A DNA stretch of 64,000 nt from Castanea sativa. Lineage: Eukaryota > Streptophyta > Magnoliopsida > Fagales > Fagaceae. Positions within the stretch are counted from its first letter, which is position 1; every line of letters begins with the position of its first letter. Below are positions 47,423 to 59,838 of the stretch, piece after piece. The DNA lies in the NCBI RefSeq assembly GCF_040712315.1, contig NC_134023.1:62206757-62270756 (forward strand). The letters are read 5' to 3'. The notes beneath the pieces are model-generated. The model searched no databases. It saw only the letters and a program-made list of their open reading frames with translations, and was not told where the DNA came from. The position numbers and the translations under genes are program-made.

Positions 47423-47784
47423 TGAAAGCTCAAATAGTGTAAAACACTATAGTTTGTTTAGACCTCCAATTTTAAAAACAATGCTTAATTGCTTTTACTC
47501 TAACTTATCTAAGTGTAGAACAAGAGTAAATGATACACAATAACCGAAACAACTCTCTAAGCCATAACCACAAGCAACCAACAATAAATATAAAGCTTAA
47601 AGAGTAAGGGAAGAGAGATGCAAATACAAGATAATACTGAGATGTGTTATCAAAAAGGAAATCGAAATACTCAACGAAAAACCTCTCTGTGGCCCTCCAA
47701 GCCAAAATCAATCCACTAGTGAATAAAGTTGAAGTACATAAATATCAAAAAGACCCTTCAAACCTAATCTACATGTACATTACA

Positions 47785-48662
47785 CCATTAAGGCATGGAA
47801 GAATGTATAAGTGGTTGGATCTAAACCTTACATGTGGAACGGCTGTGAGAAAGGGGAGAGGAAGCATTGGTTAAGAGATTTTGTCTTAGTTAGTGCTAAA
47901 GGCGTGACTGCCTTAGGAAGGAAATGAGATTTGCACCTAACATGGTACTCAAGTATTCACCAAAAGGGGAGATAGTGACTTTCTAAGGTCAGTGGCTATA
48001 AGGACAGCCCTTATTGGTTGAATGCATGATGGGCCACCTCAAAGACACATATATCAATCACAGTACTCCTAATGCCCCTCTCAATGTCCAAGACTTGTCT
48101 CCTAAGCAGTGGCAAAGTCACCTACCTACGGGTCCCAATGCCACGTTAGCACAGTTCTTATCCTTTAGTCAGCAGATAATATCACAGCTGTGAAAAGGTC
48201 TAAAATAGAATATGATGACTTGACACATGTCTTTGTACTCAGCCAAATTCCTCATAGTATAAGAGGAACATGCAATTGTGCTATTAAGGCAAGAACCCAA
48301 GTAGATATTTTGAGAAGAGAGTGGAGAGTTGGTAGGAAAGAAAGACAACCTGATTGTAAGAAATTGGTCTCTTTTTACACATAATACAATCAAAACATAG
48401 CAAGAATGTTACTTTCTTGCTCAAATCGTGGTTTTTTATCCCTTCTTTAGGGTTTTCCACGTACATCTTGTGTTTCTTTAGTAATCAGTTTCTTCTTCTT
48501 ATTTAAATGTGCCTCTTTTTCATGTCCTACCATCACTTTCTTTTTCTTATTTGAATGTCATGTCAAAGCTAGCATCTTTTCAAGCTTTTTCATGTCGATG
48601 TACTATTAGATAACTTATTTCACTTCTCTATATAAGCTCAAATGTAACTTGCACATACACTA
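47785..48662. other. Unidentified insertion inside the family A solo LTR
   Basis: No similarity to the family A LTR between 'attaggtttgaaggg' (minus strand, at about 47765) and 'gtattgggtagtg' (minus strand, at about 48662). Boundaries are within about 20 bp. No terminal repeats or coding recognised. Confidence 0.5.
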
Positions 48663-49171
48663 CCCAATACTTGAACCCTCCAAATTCCAGCTACCAAGCT
48701 ATTTCTTCACTAGTTCTCTAGATCCCGCAATTAGCTCCAAATTGCATCCACCATTCAACGGCTTCTTCCAATGCTTCTCACACTACCAAATCTTCTCTCA
48801 ACACTCAGAATGGGTGAGATAAGCATTTGAGCTTAGGACCTCTTAAGGATTTGTAATTGAAGAGGTAGGAATAGAATAAAACTTAAGAGAAATTGTGTAG
48901 ATGATTGTGGGTTTATTATCTCTAACTCTCAAGTGTATTTCTAAGGTTTTCTCTCTTAAAAGCTCCTTACAATTTCGTGGGTAATGTGGGCTTATATAGT
49001 GTTGATAAAGAAATGAGAAAAACACATTTCAAAAAGGTTCAAGCAACGAGTTACGTGGGTCACTTGTAACTTGGCCTGAGTCGCGAAGGGACTTACAAAA
49101 TATAACCTGGCAGAAACTATTCAAATTTCAGCATGTGCTTCTCACGTAGTGAACTTCACTTTTTTCCATGA

Positions 49172-49320
49172 TTTTAAAAACCAAACCGGAGGCAAAACCG
49201 AATTTGCCTCCGATTCCTGGTTTCACCGATTTTAGGCCTTTTTCTCAAACCGAACTAGCCTCCGGTTCCCAGTTCCCAATTCAACCGATCAGACCGGCCG
49301 GTCTGGTCTAGTTTTTAAAA
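49172..49320. mobile_element. Small MITE-like inverted-repeat element
   Basis: The left end ttttaaaaaccaaaccgg and the right end (reversed: ttttaaaaactagaccagac) are inverted repeats around a GC-richer centre of about 110 bp. It interrupts the family A solo LTR. The target duplication is unclear. Confidence 0.5.
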
Positions 49321-49767
49321 CATAGCTTTTACACAAATTTTCACCCAACTCTCACACTCAACCCTTGCATTAAATCCCACAAAAATGCAGGGAAATGATT
49401 GAACAAAATACAAACAAATTTGACACGGAATTAAAGCCAACAAAACATAGTTGTAAATCACAACTTCACATTTATTTTCTATTTTCAATGTTAGTGGTAA
49501 AGACGATGTACTATTAACACAAATAATGTGCAAACATAAGAATAATGTATCATTCTTGGAATATTATCAGTGCATGTAATCTTACACTTTACAATCTTTT
49601 CTTATATTTTGAAACTAGAACAAATTCAAACACAAACCACACCCAATCTAATAGAGTAAGACTATATTAACACAATATTTTTTACAATTATTGAATCGTT
49701 TTGTTTTTGTTAATTTATATTGGGGCCCACCACTTAATTGTTTTAAAAATTGTAAAGAAAGTTGTGC

Positions 49768-49838
<71 letters not shown>
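49768..49838. repeat. (TTA)n microsatellite
   Basis: About 23 uninterrupted TTA units. Confidence 0.97.
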
Positions 49839-49839
<1 letters not shown>

Positions 49840-50663
49840 GGTAACTTGCTTGTATTAGTATTGTTGCTTACTAGCTTATGAGCACAGCTTTTTTTTTTTT
49901 TTTTTGAGAATCTTATTAGCACAATTTTAGATGATATGTTTCTCAAACAAAAACAAAAAAAAAAAATTTGAGATGAGATGACTTGAAAATAAAATGAAAT
50001 AACTTCTTAACAATGACAATACAATTATTTATTATCATTAAAGGCCTTAATAATCCGCTAAAACAAGTCCTTTATAACGAGAATCTAGATTTGCCAGTTT
50101 CTAAGATTCTGTGTAATTCTGAATTCTGATGCTTTTTCTTAGATATGAGATCAGAAGAGTGGCATGAAACAAGAAGTTCTACCACTTTAAAAAAGATACA
50201 TGCAAGGGAAGGAACCTTGGAATGGAATGTGAAACTCCACTTTAAAATTATCAAAATAGAAACATGAAACTCCAACCTACCCTATCGTTTATTCTGTTCT
50301 CTCTCATGATCAACTTGCTGACCTATTCATTGCTGACCTATTCACTGAGTCACAACCCTTGGTTGTACTACTTGTACTTTTGTTTATTCTATTCTCTCTC
50401 ATGCTCTAGTTAATGGAAAATTTTTACACTAATCATTGTTGCACATATTGAGCTATACACAATAATTGAAAACACAATTTCAGTTACAATTGTGAAATAG
50501 TATTTTCAATTATGTCCCATACACGCAGTATGTAACTATCAGCATTCGATATATTATATAGATCTTCTCATACATAAATATGCAACTTTTTTAATTTTTT
50601 ATAAATACCACATAAATGCCCCTCCTCTTTCCCAAGACTCGAACCAGGTCCCCATGTTCCCCA
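49839..50663. other. Intergenic, no gene recognised
   Basis: T and A runs near 49890 and 49955. A short direct duplication lies around 50310-50345 ('ctgacctattcattg / ctgacctattcactg'). Confidence 0.45.
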
Positions 50664-50668
50664 TGTGT

Positions 50669-51329
50669 TGTTGAGTTAGCGGAAGCTCTGAAACTAGATT
50701 GTTGAACAAAAGACTGAGCAATAAACTTTTATTTAAAACTTGACTCTTTGAATTACAACACTTTACAAGCACTAATGCTTGATTCCCATACACTAACACA
50801 AGTGCACTATAAATACGGCACTTACTCACCAAATACACTTGCACACACCTCACTTCTATACACCTACACACACTAGCTCTTGACTCTATTTCACTCTACA
50901 CACTTGCTACCTATGGCACACACTTCACCACCTCATACAACTTCACACATCTCTCACTTGGTGCTTTATAAAACACTTCCCTTCACACCATTCCATCTAT
51001 TTATACTAGATGTATGTCAGTTAGGAAACCGACTTGAAGCTTCTAGCATCTCCCTTTTTATTGGCATTAAATTAATGCCATTCTCCTACCTTCTAGACAC
51101 CTTATAAATTTGTGGCTAAAATTCACTAGTGTAAGGAAGCTTTTAGAGAACTGTCTTGGAGAGAATTCCAAAAAGAGAGCTAGAGAGAAATGTCTGGAAT
51201 TAGAGAGAAATTTCTAGAGAGAGATTGTGTGAGAAGTTCTAGAAGTTTCTAGAGAATTCTGGAGAGAAGCAAATTGAGTAAAACTCTAGAAATTTCTAGA
51301 GACAAGAGAGTTAGTGTTGATTTCTAACA
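50669..51329 (-). mobile_element. Solo LTR, unassigned family
   Basis: 661 bp; on the minus strand it starts TGTTAGAAATCAACACTAAC and ends AACTCAACA. It has a minus-strand TATA box (tataaatagatgg, about 51001) and repeated 'ctagagaattct / tctagaaattt' words. Flanks tgtgt (50664-50668) and tgcgt (51330-51334) differ by one base. Confidence 0.65.
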
Positions 51330-51399
51330 TGCGTACCATCCAGCACAATAATATATTATTTGCATAATGTGAGACAAAAAGTAGCATAAGCCATATCAT

Positions 51400-51685
51400 G
51401 ACTGTGGTTTTATAAATTCCCTTGAGGACACCAAATTTCAGACAATTTTACTACTAGTGGCTTCAAGTATTCCCATTAATGTCTTTCACCCTTCCTAACT
51501 TCTAACATTGCGACTAATTAATATGATCTATGAAGTCATGGAAAATTTGACCTGTCCAATTTATATCAGTCATGAAAGCATAAATTTAATTAGCGGTAAA
51601 ATCCATATTGAGTTGGCTCTTGTCCCTTAACTGTTTTGATAATAAAAGCATCAATGTAGTGCCAAATTCATATTCTTTCCTCTAT
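51400..51685. repeat. Dispersed repeat, copy 2
   Basis: Counterpart of 44990-45290 (see there), with comparable order of shared words and several indels. Confidence 0.65.
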
Positions 51686-51757
51686 TTGACAGAGCCAGGA
51701 AGTCAATTGAGGGGACAAAGTAATGGACAAAAGAAATTCATGAAAATTCAAAATAAT

Positions 51758-52636
51758 TGTTAGGTTCTAAAAGTTTAGAACAATTGGCAAACCGTAAGCA
51801 CAAACTTGTCTAGGTATAAATCTTAGAGTCTATAGAGCTTATTAGACAATGCTCAAGGTAGTACAAGTCAGAACACAAGAACATACAAACTGCAGAAAAA
51901 AGAATTCAAATTCAATGAAATTCGACCGATCAAAAATTAGATCTAACCGATCGAAAATTGCAGACATAAAATTTCTACAGAATTTTATTTCAACCCAAAC
52001 TCTACTTAAACGTTTTGGGTTTCAAGTGAAACACTTCTGGTATATAAAAGAAAACTCTAACTATGTTTTCAGAGCTTTTTGAGAGACTTTGGAGGTGCTC
52101 TTGTGAGATCCAAAAATCATTCTCATATCATTAGATCCGGTAGATCTGAAGCTGCTGCAACAAGTTCAACAACTGCTAATGAACTAAACCTTCAAGGGTG
52201 GTCTTGGAGTCACAAACTGGAAAGTTTGTGTTGCTAAATATTTTAGTAGAATCACAAAGTCATAAGCAAGGTGGCTTGTGTTGGTGTAATTCCAAGGAGA
52301 GAAGGAGTCTGTGGATTCAGAGTTTGCATGTGGTTATGTCAGTAAGTTACTACTGGAGGTAGTAATAGATTTAGGGTTAAATATGATTGTAAAAACTCCA
52401 ACTCTCTTATTGTGGATTTGTTTTATTTTTAGGATAGATAAGTCAAATCATCTTCAAGTTTTTACCTTGAAACTGGTTTTCTTGGGTCATCATATCATAT
52501 GTTATTTACTTTTCCGCATCTTTGCATAATATGATATATTTGTGTTTAACCTAGATCTGAATAATTAATCTAAGTAATCACTTGGTTAATATATTAGGTT
52601 AAACAACCTGGTTTAAGGGATCTAAACGAACACACA
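51758..52636 (+). mobile_element. Family B solo LTR with perfect target duplication
   Basis: 879 bp, TGTTAGGTTCTAAAAG... to ...CGAACACACA, flanked by ataat at 51753-51757 and 52637-52641. Same layout as the B2 LTR, in the opposite orientation. Motif pair ttcgaccgatcaa / accgatcgaaaatt at 51921-51959, exactly 163 bp from the start. TATA box tatataaaag at 52041. Confidence 0.9.
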
Positions 52637-52641
52637 ATAAT

Positions 52642-53879
52642 ATCCATTTAGTATTAACAAATTCTACCAACAAATAAAAAGAAACTAAATGATTGTTTCT
52701 TATACATTACTTTTTTTTTTTTTTTTTTGCTCAGATTAATTATGGTTACTAGCTGAAAAATTGTGTCCAAAAAACTTGGAGAAAGGAATATATCAGAGCA
52801 TATCTTTATAGTGTGATTAGCCATGAGGGGTCCCTTAGAATATTTGAGTGCACTGTAGTCGGTTGCCTCATCCTGCCCTAACACCAACATATATATAGGC
52901 TACGAATTATGAAACCAACATAAAAAATTTAAAAAAAAAAAAAGTTATTACATCTCAATCAGTCTTAGATTGTTTCGATTTTCAAAACAAAAAACTGATC
53001 TGAATTCAGACGAAAATTTTGGGTCGTTCAATTTTCTTGAGTATTTCTGATACAATATAAAAAGTCACAATTTTTACTACAATTATTTGATAGACTATAA
53101 TTAACTATCTATTATTTTCACATAAACTAATTATTTTTTCTCCATTCAAACTGTCACATAGACAATTGTGTCAAAAATTATACATTTTATTTCGTGGTTT
53201 TAGAATTTTTGTTTTCTCTCCCTTAACATGTGGGATTACAAAGGTCTATTTTCCAAGGTGTTCACAGACTTCCTTAATTTTTTTTTTTTTTTTTTTTTTT
53301 GAATACAGCCTTACTTAAGTTAGTCATTCATTTTTGAAACTTAGGAGTCGTTTGATAGAATAATTTAACAAAATGTTTTCAATTTTTAAACAACATTACA
53401 TGCATTTTCACACACTTTTTCACCCACACATATTTCCAAAAAATACAAACAATATTACTAAAACAACGTTATCAAATGGCCCATTAGAGCATTCACAGTG
53501 GGCCTTTCAAATGCCAAATGTAAGATACATTTGGCATTCAGGCCCACAATATGCCCAGCAACGGAAGGGTCCAAATGTCAAAGGCCAAATTTTTTTTGGC
53601 ATAGTGCTACAATACCATCTTATTTGTGAGATGGTACTATAGCTTAATGGTATAAAAAATAATAATTTTTTAATTCTCTCTCTCCCCTTTTTAACCCAGA
53701 ATTTCTCTCTCCTCTCTCATTATTTCTCTTTCTTTTTCTCTCTCTTCCTTCTCTCTTTCTCATCTGCTCTCTCTTCTCTTCAAACCCAAACACCATCCTC
53801 CTCCCAAATCCAAATTCACACATCAATGATCAAACCTAAACAAAACCACATCAGAGACACCATCAGGCATCATCCTTCT
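52642..53879. other. Intergenic, with MITE-like debris
   Basis: T run at 53278-53300. Around 53485-53600 'attagagcattcacagtggg' and 'gccaaatgtaagatacattt' (palindromic with ggcattc blocks) resemble the end of a hAT-type MITE, but I found no opposite end. Confidence 0.4.
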
Positions 53880-54150
53880 CCTCTCTCGTGTTTTGTGTTC
53901 TGGGTTTGGGAGTTCCGGGTTCTGGGTTTTTTTTTTCTGTTGTGTCCGCTGCCTATAGAAGAGATGGGTATGGCTGAGATTGGTTCATTTTTTCTGGTGG
54001 GTTGTGATCCTCTCTCGTGTTTTGTGTTCTGGGTTTTAGAGTTTCGGGTTTTGGGTTCTGTGAATTTTTTTTTTTTTTTTTCCTGTTGTGACCGATGCCT
54101 ATAGAAGAGGTGGGTATGGCTGAGATTGGTTCATTTTTTCTGGTGGGTTG
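53880..54150. repeat. ~130-bp tandem duplication
   Basis: 'cctctctcgtgttttgtgtt' to 'ttcattttttctggtgggtt' occurs at about 53880-54004 and again at about 54009-54149, differing mainly in T-run length. Confidence 0.88.
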
Positions 54151-54582
54151 CAATCCGAGTCGTGTTTCTATGCATTTTTCAGCATTTTTGTTATTGGCAT
54201 TTTAATTTTTTCTCTTATTAAAGCACCATTAGCCTTGTTCATTATACATTTGAAATTTTGGGCTTAATTCTCCACAAATAATCACTTTTAAAGAACTAAA
54301 GGGGAGATTTAGGTCATTCTCGCATTTTTGGCCCTTGTCACAAAAATGTCCCCGACAATTATATAATGATAATTTTTCTAGATGCTAATGATATCAATAC
54401 AACGAAGAAAAGGTGACTCCACATAAACTGGTAAAGGAAAAAAATGGTTAAATCTTAAATGGCCAACCGTTCAAAAGATAATCCAAGCAAAGTGACAATA
54501 AAAATGAGTGTAGACCTCATAAACATGAAAGGAGACTATCAATGGTCAAATTTAAGAATGGTTTCCTTTTTGGATAAGCTTG

Positions 54583-55440
54583 GGATTGGTTTTGGAATTG
54601 ATGGGTGGTTGATTTGGGTTCAAATTTTGTGCTCTATGTGTCACATTAGCTGTGAAATGTTATCCACTTTGGGGTTTTGATCAGTGTTGGATCCTGTGGC
54701 AGTTGTTGGGAGACTCTAGGATTGGTTCTGGGAATGATTGGGGTTTGATTTATATCCAAATTGTGTGATTTATGTGTAATAGCAGTTGTGATTAGATGGT
54801 GGCGATCACATTTTTGTGTTAGAATTATTTGACTATGAAATTTTAGCCATTTTTGGGGTTTTGATCAATGTAGGATGTCGTGGCAGCTATGGGAGAGTTT
54901 GGGATTGGTTTTGGAAATGATGGGTGGTTGATTTTGGTTCAGAATGTGTGATCTGTGTGGATTAGTTGTAGTAATTTAAGTGGTGGGGATCAGATTGGTT
55001 GGGTTAGGCTTATTTGACTATGAAACGTTATCCAGTTTAAGGTTTTGATCAATTTAGGATCTTGTGGCAGTTGGTAGGAGGCTTTGGAATTGGTTTTGGA
55101 CATGATGGGGGTTGTTTTAGCTCAAAATGATGAGAATCATATTGGTTGTGTTAGTCAATATTCATCAATGTTTGTGACGAAAACTCAACCAAGAGTTAAG
55201 TTTATGGGCCTATGATATGTTAGCTTTTTGGGCTTTGATTAATGTAGGATTTTATGGGACTTATTAGATTTTAGGTTTGGTTTTGCAAATGATGGGCTGT
55301 TGATTTAAATCCCAATGTGTGATCTATATTCATTAGTAGTAGTAATTAAATGGTGGTCCCAATGTGTGATCCATGTTAAGTAGCAGTAGTTATTAAATGG
55401 CTGTGTTAGGGATTATTTAATGAAAATTGATAGGGTTGGA
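54583..55440. repeat. Diverged ~185-bp tandem repeat array, five units
   Basis: The core 'ggattggttttggaaatgat' recurs at about 54583, 54719, 54903, 55086 and 55273 (spacing 136, 184, 183, 187). Each is preceded by 'gttttgatcaatgtaggat' and 'cttgtggcagttg', and followed by 'gtgtgatctatgtg' and 'agtagtaattaaatggtgg'. Units are about 70-80% alike by eye, so it is an old array. Confidence 0.8.
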
Positions 55441-56593
55441 ATCTAAGCAACTCTTCTAAAAAAAAATAAAATAAAATAAAATCTAAGCAACTACTCCTTT
55501 TTATTAATACTAGTTGTAGGCCCACACGTTGCTCATGATAATGTTTTAGGTAAAATACTATTTTGGTCCCTAAACTTTGTAAAGAGTTTTATTTTTATTT
55601 TTATTTTTTATAATTAGTTTCATCATATATTTCATGTTCTCATCTTTAACGTTTCTTACTATTATCATATATTTACTGATTGATGATTTGCATAACATAG
55701 ACATTAAATGAGAGGTAGAATTGTTCATTAGATTTTTAAAAGTCATGATGTATGAAGATTATATATATATATATATATATATAAAAGGTTAAAAGAAATG
55801 TCAAAAAATGAGATTATAAAATTTTTCAACTTTGTTTCTTATATGATTTCTATTATTATTAATTAGAGAACATCTCATTTTTAGTTATGATAGTAAATAT
55901 AATTTTCCTAGTTAGAGTTTGATTAGTTTTAAGTTTAAATTTTGTATTATTATGTTTAATTGTTGATTGTTGATTTAATTAAGTGAATTCAATGGTTGAT
56001 TTTATTGCACTGTATAGTTTTTAATGTCCTCTATATAGTCATCTTTATTTTATTTTTTTACTCCTCTTGACCACTTCTTTATTTTTCTTTTTTTCTTTTT
56101 TTTTTTGGAGAAGACTTTATTTTCCATTTAACAGTTTCTAATTGACGTTTGATTTCACTTTTTTTTTTCCTTTATTTATGATTTCTTTATTACTTTGTAT
56201 GTTCCCTTAGTAGCTGTAATTTTTATGATTATCAATAAGAAATAGATATCATAGATGTCTTAAATAGTTATAGAAATAGTTATGTTAGCAGTATGTCAAA
56301 GGTTTTTTTTTTTTTTTCTTCTTCTAAATTTTCAAAGAAATATAAAAGGCATTTCTCTAGTCTGGTCTCAATTAATTAAGAAACCCATAATTAATATCTT
56401 AACAGAAGTAATAATGAGCCTTAATTTTTTTTTAAGTATGAAGTAATTAGGTTAGTGGTATATCAAAGTTTTTTTTTTTCAAATGATTTTCCAAGGAAAT
56501 GTAAAAGGTCTTTTTTTTTTTTGAAAAAACAAAAATTGGTGACTTTTTGAAGAGTAGAAATATGATTGTTTTAATTACCTTGTTCATAGATTT
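55441..56593. other. AT-rich intergenic DNA
   Basis: (AT)n at about 55761-55782, several T runs, no coding. 'aatactagttgtaggcccac' near 55505 resembles a common short plant repeat end. Confidence 0.5.
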
Positions 56594-57406
56594 TGTAGGG
56601 GTATTGGGCCCAATAGTATATGAAGGATGGCCCAACGAAGTATTTTGGGCTGGAAACCCAAAATCCGAAGACATCAAAATGGTCGTGGACTATTTACATA
56701 TCCAAACACGTCCGAGGAGTAGATTTGTCCTCGGATTTCAAGGCCGAGGACATAGAAAGAGAAGTTTGGTATCCCTGGGTTATATTATAATGAGTCCTAC
56801 AATTATGGGGATGCACGGTATACGTGGAGGGCGAGAGAAAGAACGGTGGAATGCCTAAAAATAAAGCTGCTACCACCGCCCATACATTAAAAGCTCTGTA
56901 AATTGATACGGCCGATCGTATAGATGGAAGGATGGGACTCGAACATCGAGCTTGGAACTTGGTCCCTAATCCCGGCGGAAGCTTTAGGGAAGAATGGATG
57001 GGACAAGTATCCAAAAAGGGGGATTGCAACCAGAAAAGTGGAAGGTGATGAAGGGAAAGGAAAGGATATAAATAGGAGGAAAGGCATACGAAGAAGGGAG
57101 GGACTTTTCTGAGTAAAAGAGATAGAGCCAATAGTAAATGATAATCAACACTTGTATCCAAACTTGAGAAATATCATTAGAAACCATCCTCGGACACAAT
57201 CCGAGGACGATTTCTCAGTCTTACTCTTTGCAAACGATTCTTTGTTCTGTTCTATTGGGCCCAAAGCCCGTTCTTTTTGTAATTGTCTAAACCATCCTTG
57301 AAATCTAAATTACAAGCCCATCCTCTACAAATTCATTGTAAAGAAAGGTCTTTCAAGCCCATTTTTCTCCCAGTCGTAGTTTGGGAACTTGAATTGTGTC
57401 CTTACA
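56594..57406 (+). repeat. 5' LTR of the Tat element
   Basis: TGTAGGGGTATTGGGCCC to ...GTCCTTACA, 813 bp, directly followed by the primer site. It contains several ccgagg/cctcgg words and a TATA-like gatataaatagg at about 57065. Confidence 0.8.
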
Positions 57407-57408
57407 AT

Positions 57409-57426
57409 TGGCGCCGTCTGTGGGAA
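57409..57426 (+). other. Primer-binding site of the Tat element
   Basis: tggcgccgtctgtgggaa two bases after the LTR, the form common in plant Tat-type elements. I do not assign the tRNA with certainty. Confidence 0.8.
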
Positions 57427-57454
57427 TTTAGTCTTTAAGGAAGTTTAGGACATC

Positions 57455-58960
57455 ATGGTAGGATCAGGACCACAACGCAGTGCGGAGTCCGTGGGCTCTC
57501 AGCGTGAGGATCTCTCCTTGCATCCTGATCACGGAGAGAACCGAGAGGGAAGTGTACATACTACACATACCATCAGAAGTGCAAGTCATTCGCAAGGAGG
57601 AAGCGAGCTCCTTATGAAAGAAATGCCGGGGCCATGCGAGAAGGAGATTGACGGCCTAAAGAGGAGATTGCGCCACGAGAGGCGAAGGAGAACTCCTCAG
57701 ACCTCCGGAGCCCCTCTTCGGAAGGATCAGGGATGACAATTACGGGCAAAGATCCAGAACTCCCCCGGGTGAATATGCCTCTTCCGAAGAAGACAATGCA
57801 TGGGAGACGTGGCGGAGACTACCCCCTAGGGGCTTAGGAAATGACGCAATGGGAAGAGCATTGCACCAAATCTCCGAGGTCACCCTTCGCGCGCAGTTGG
57901 AAGAAGGAAGGTTGCCTCGGCGCTTCACACAACCGGCCTTCACTCTTTACAATGGTCGGACGGATCCGCGTAGAGCACGTAAGCCACTTGACCGAGAGAA
58001 TGGCGGTGCATTCTGGGAATGAAACTTTGTTATGCAAGATTTTTCCTTCTAGCCTAGGGCCGTAGCCATGAGATGGTTTGACGGCTTAAGGGCGAGGCTC
58101 CATTGATTCTTTCAAAGAGCTTACTAGGGCATTTGGTTCTCGCTTTATCACGTGCGGTAGAGTTCCTCGTCCATTGGATTCTTTACTATCCATGGCCATG
58201 AGGGAAAGGGGAAACCACGAAAACATATTCGGACCGGTGCTTGGGAAATGTTCAACGAAATTGACGGAGACTTTGACGATGTAGCAATAAGGACCTTCAA
58301 GGTCGGCCTACCAACGAGCATGACTTGAGGAAATCCTTAACGAAGAAACACTGTCGAAGCGTACGTCGGCCGATGGATCGCATCGACGAGTACAAAAGGG
58401 TTGAGGAAGATCGCACGGGGAAAGGGCAAGGCGAAGGTTATCCCACAAGAAAGGAGGGATTTCGGAGTCGGACCGATACAACAACAATAGGCCTACGCGG
58501 GATTTTTCCGGGCGGGGCTGGCCACATACCCCCACAAGTGGTCAACACCGTCTTCGGGGAGCCGGTGCGGCGAGCTGTTGGAGAAAATAAGGCATGAGCC
58601 TTTTTTCAAATGGCCAAATAAAATGGCGGGGGACCCTTTGAGACGCAACCAAAATCTCCACTTTGCCATTATCACCGGAGAGAGGTCATACCACCGAGGA
58701 CTGTCGCACTTTGTGGAATCATCTGGAACAATTGGTTAAAGAGGGAAAGGCTGAAGCCGGTTGCAGCTAACCAACCCAACGGGCGAGGAAACCAATCGGG
58801 AGTGGCAAACCACGACGGTCCTTCATCCGAGACCTCCTAGGTACTATCAACGTCATTTTGCGGCACGCAGTAGGGCCTCGGCTCGGCTCCTTTCGGGGTA
58901 ATGTCGATTGCTCGAACATTGGCCGAGGAGTCACGGGATCGGCGAAGAGGATCAAGGCAA
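57455..58960 (+). pseudogene. gag region of the Tat element, frame-broken
   Basis: ATG 57455 opens MVGSGPQRSAESVGSQRE. Further on, recognisable gag pieces appear in alternating frames: AVAMRWFDGL (about 58062), EMFNEIDGDFDDVAIRTFKV (58248-58307), PFFKWPNKMAGDPLRRNQN (58598-58654) and a zinc-knuckle-like stretch ending in TEDC at about 58660-58705. At least ten frame changes or stops lie between them. Confidence 0.75.
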
Positions 58961-59070
58961 GTATCCTGCCGGTCTAAGTTTCTGCGAAGAGGACAAGATG
59001 GGGACCATCCGGCCTCATGATGATGCCTTAGTGGTAACCCTCGATTGGGAACTATGATGTAAAGAGGGTA

Positions 59071-59470
59071 ATGGTTGATCAAGGTAGTGGTGCGGATATC
59101 ATGTACACGGACCTATTTAGAGGCTTGAAGTTAAGAGTTGAAGATCTTATGCCATATGACTCACCCTTGATAAGCTTCGAAGGGAGGGCTGCCGTTCCAA
59201 AGGGACAGATCGTACTGTGCAATCGGTCCGGAGGTCGTAGACGGAGCTTTCATCGTGGTCGATGCCTACTCTCCCTATACGGCTATTGTGGCGAGACCTT
59301 GGCTGCATGCGTTAGGGGCTGTTTCCTCAACCTTGCATGTCAAAATCAAATTTCATTACGGAGATCGGGTGGTGGAGTTACTTGGGAGTCGGTACGTGGC
59401 TCGACGGTGTGTCACGGCTACACAGTGCGTCGACCGGAGCCGTACTCCCGTCCTCGGCTAACGGTGAAGC
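59071..59470 (+). pseudogene. Aspartic protease region of the Tat element
   Basis: MVDQGSGADIMYTDLFRGLK carries the D-x-G-S-G-A type active-site motif of retroelement proteases. YDSPLISFEGRAAVPKGQI follows. The frame breaks at about 59210, after which VVDAYSPYTAIVARPWLHAL continues in another frame. Confidence 0.8.
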
Positions 59471-59838
59471 ATAGCAATCAAAGCCTCTTCCCATAGCCGA
59501 GGTAGATGAAGCAACGTGTGAAGAATTGGAGAAAATTATCATAGACAATGATCTGAAAAGTTCTTCCGGAGTTGGAGTTCAATTGCCGCGGGAGAGAAGA
59601 CAAGAGCTGATTTTATTTTTAAAGAAAAATATGGATGTATTTGCTTGGAACGCGTATGAGGCCACGGGGTTGATCCGAACTTCATATGTCATCATTTAAG
59701 GGTCAATCCAGCCGTAGTGCGAGGAGGCAACCACCTCGGAGGTCCTCAAAGGAACATTCGGAAGCGTCGAGAGGAAGTGCTCGAACTCAAAGCGGCGGGG
59801 CTATCAAAGAAGTGTTTTATCTGAATGGTTAGCCCATA

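Larger units (their letters stand above)
47423..49470 (-). mobile_element. Family A solo LTR carrying two insertions
   Basis: In reverse complement, 49470 starts TGTGAAGTTGTGATTTACAA and follows the family A LTR to about 48662. The LTR resumes at about 47785 and ends ..CTTTCA at 47423. Flanks tgtat (47418-47422) and tttat (49471-49475) match at four of five bases. The extra length is explained by a ~875-bp unidentified insertion (about 47785-48662) and a ~150-bp MITE (49172-49320). No internal gag or second ORF. Confidence 0.75.
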
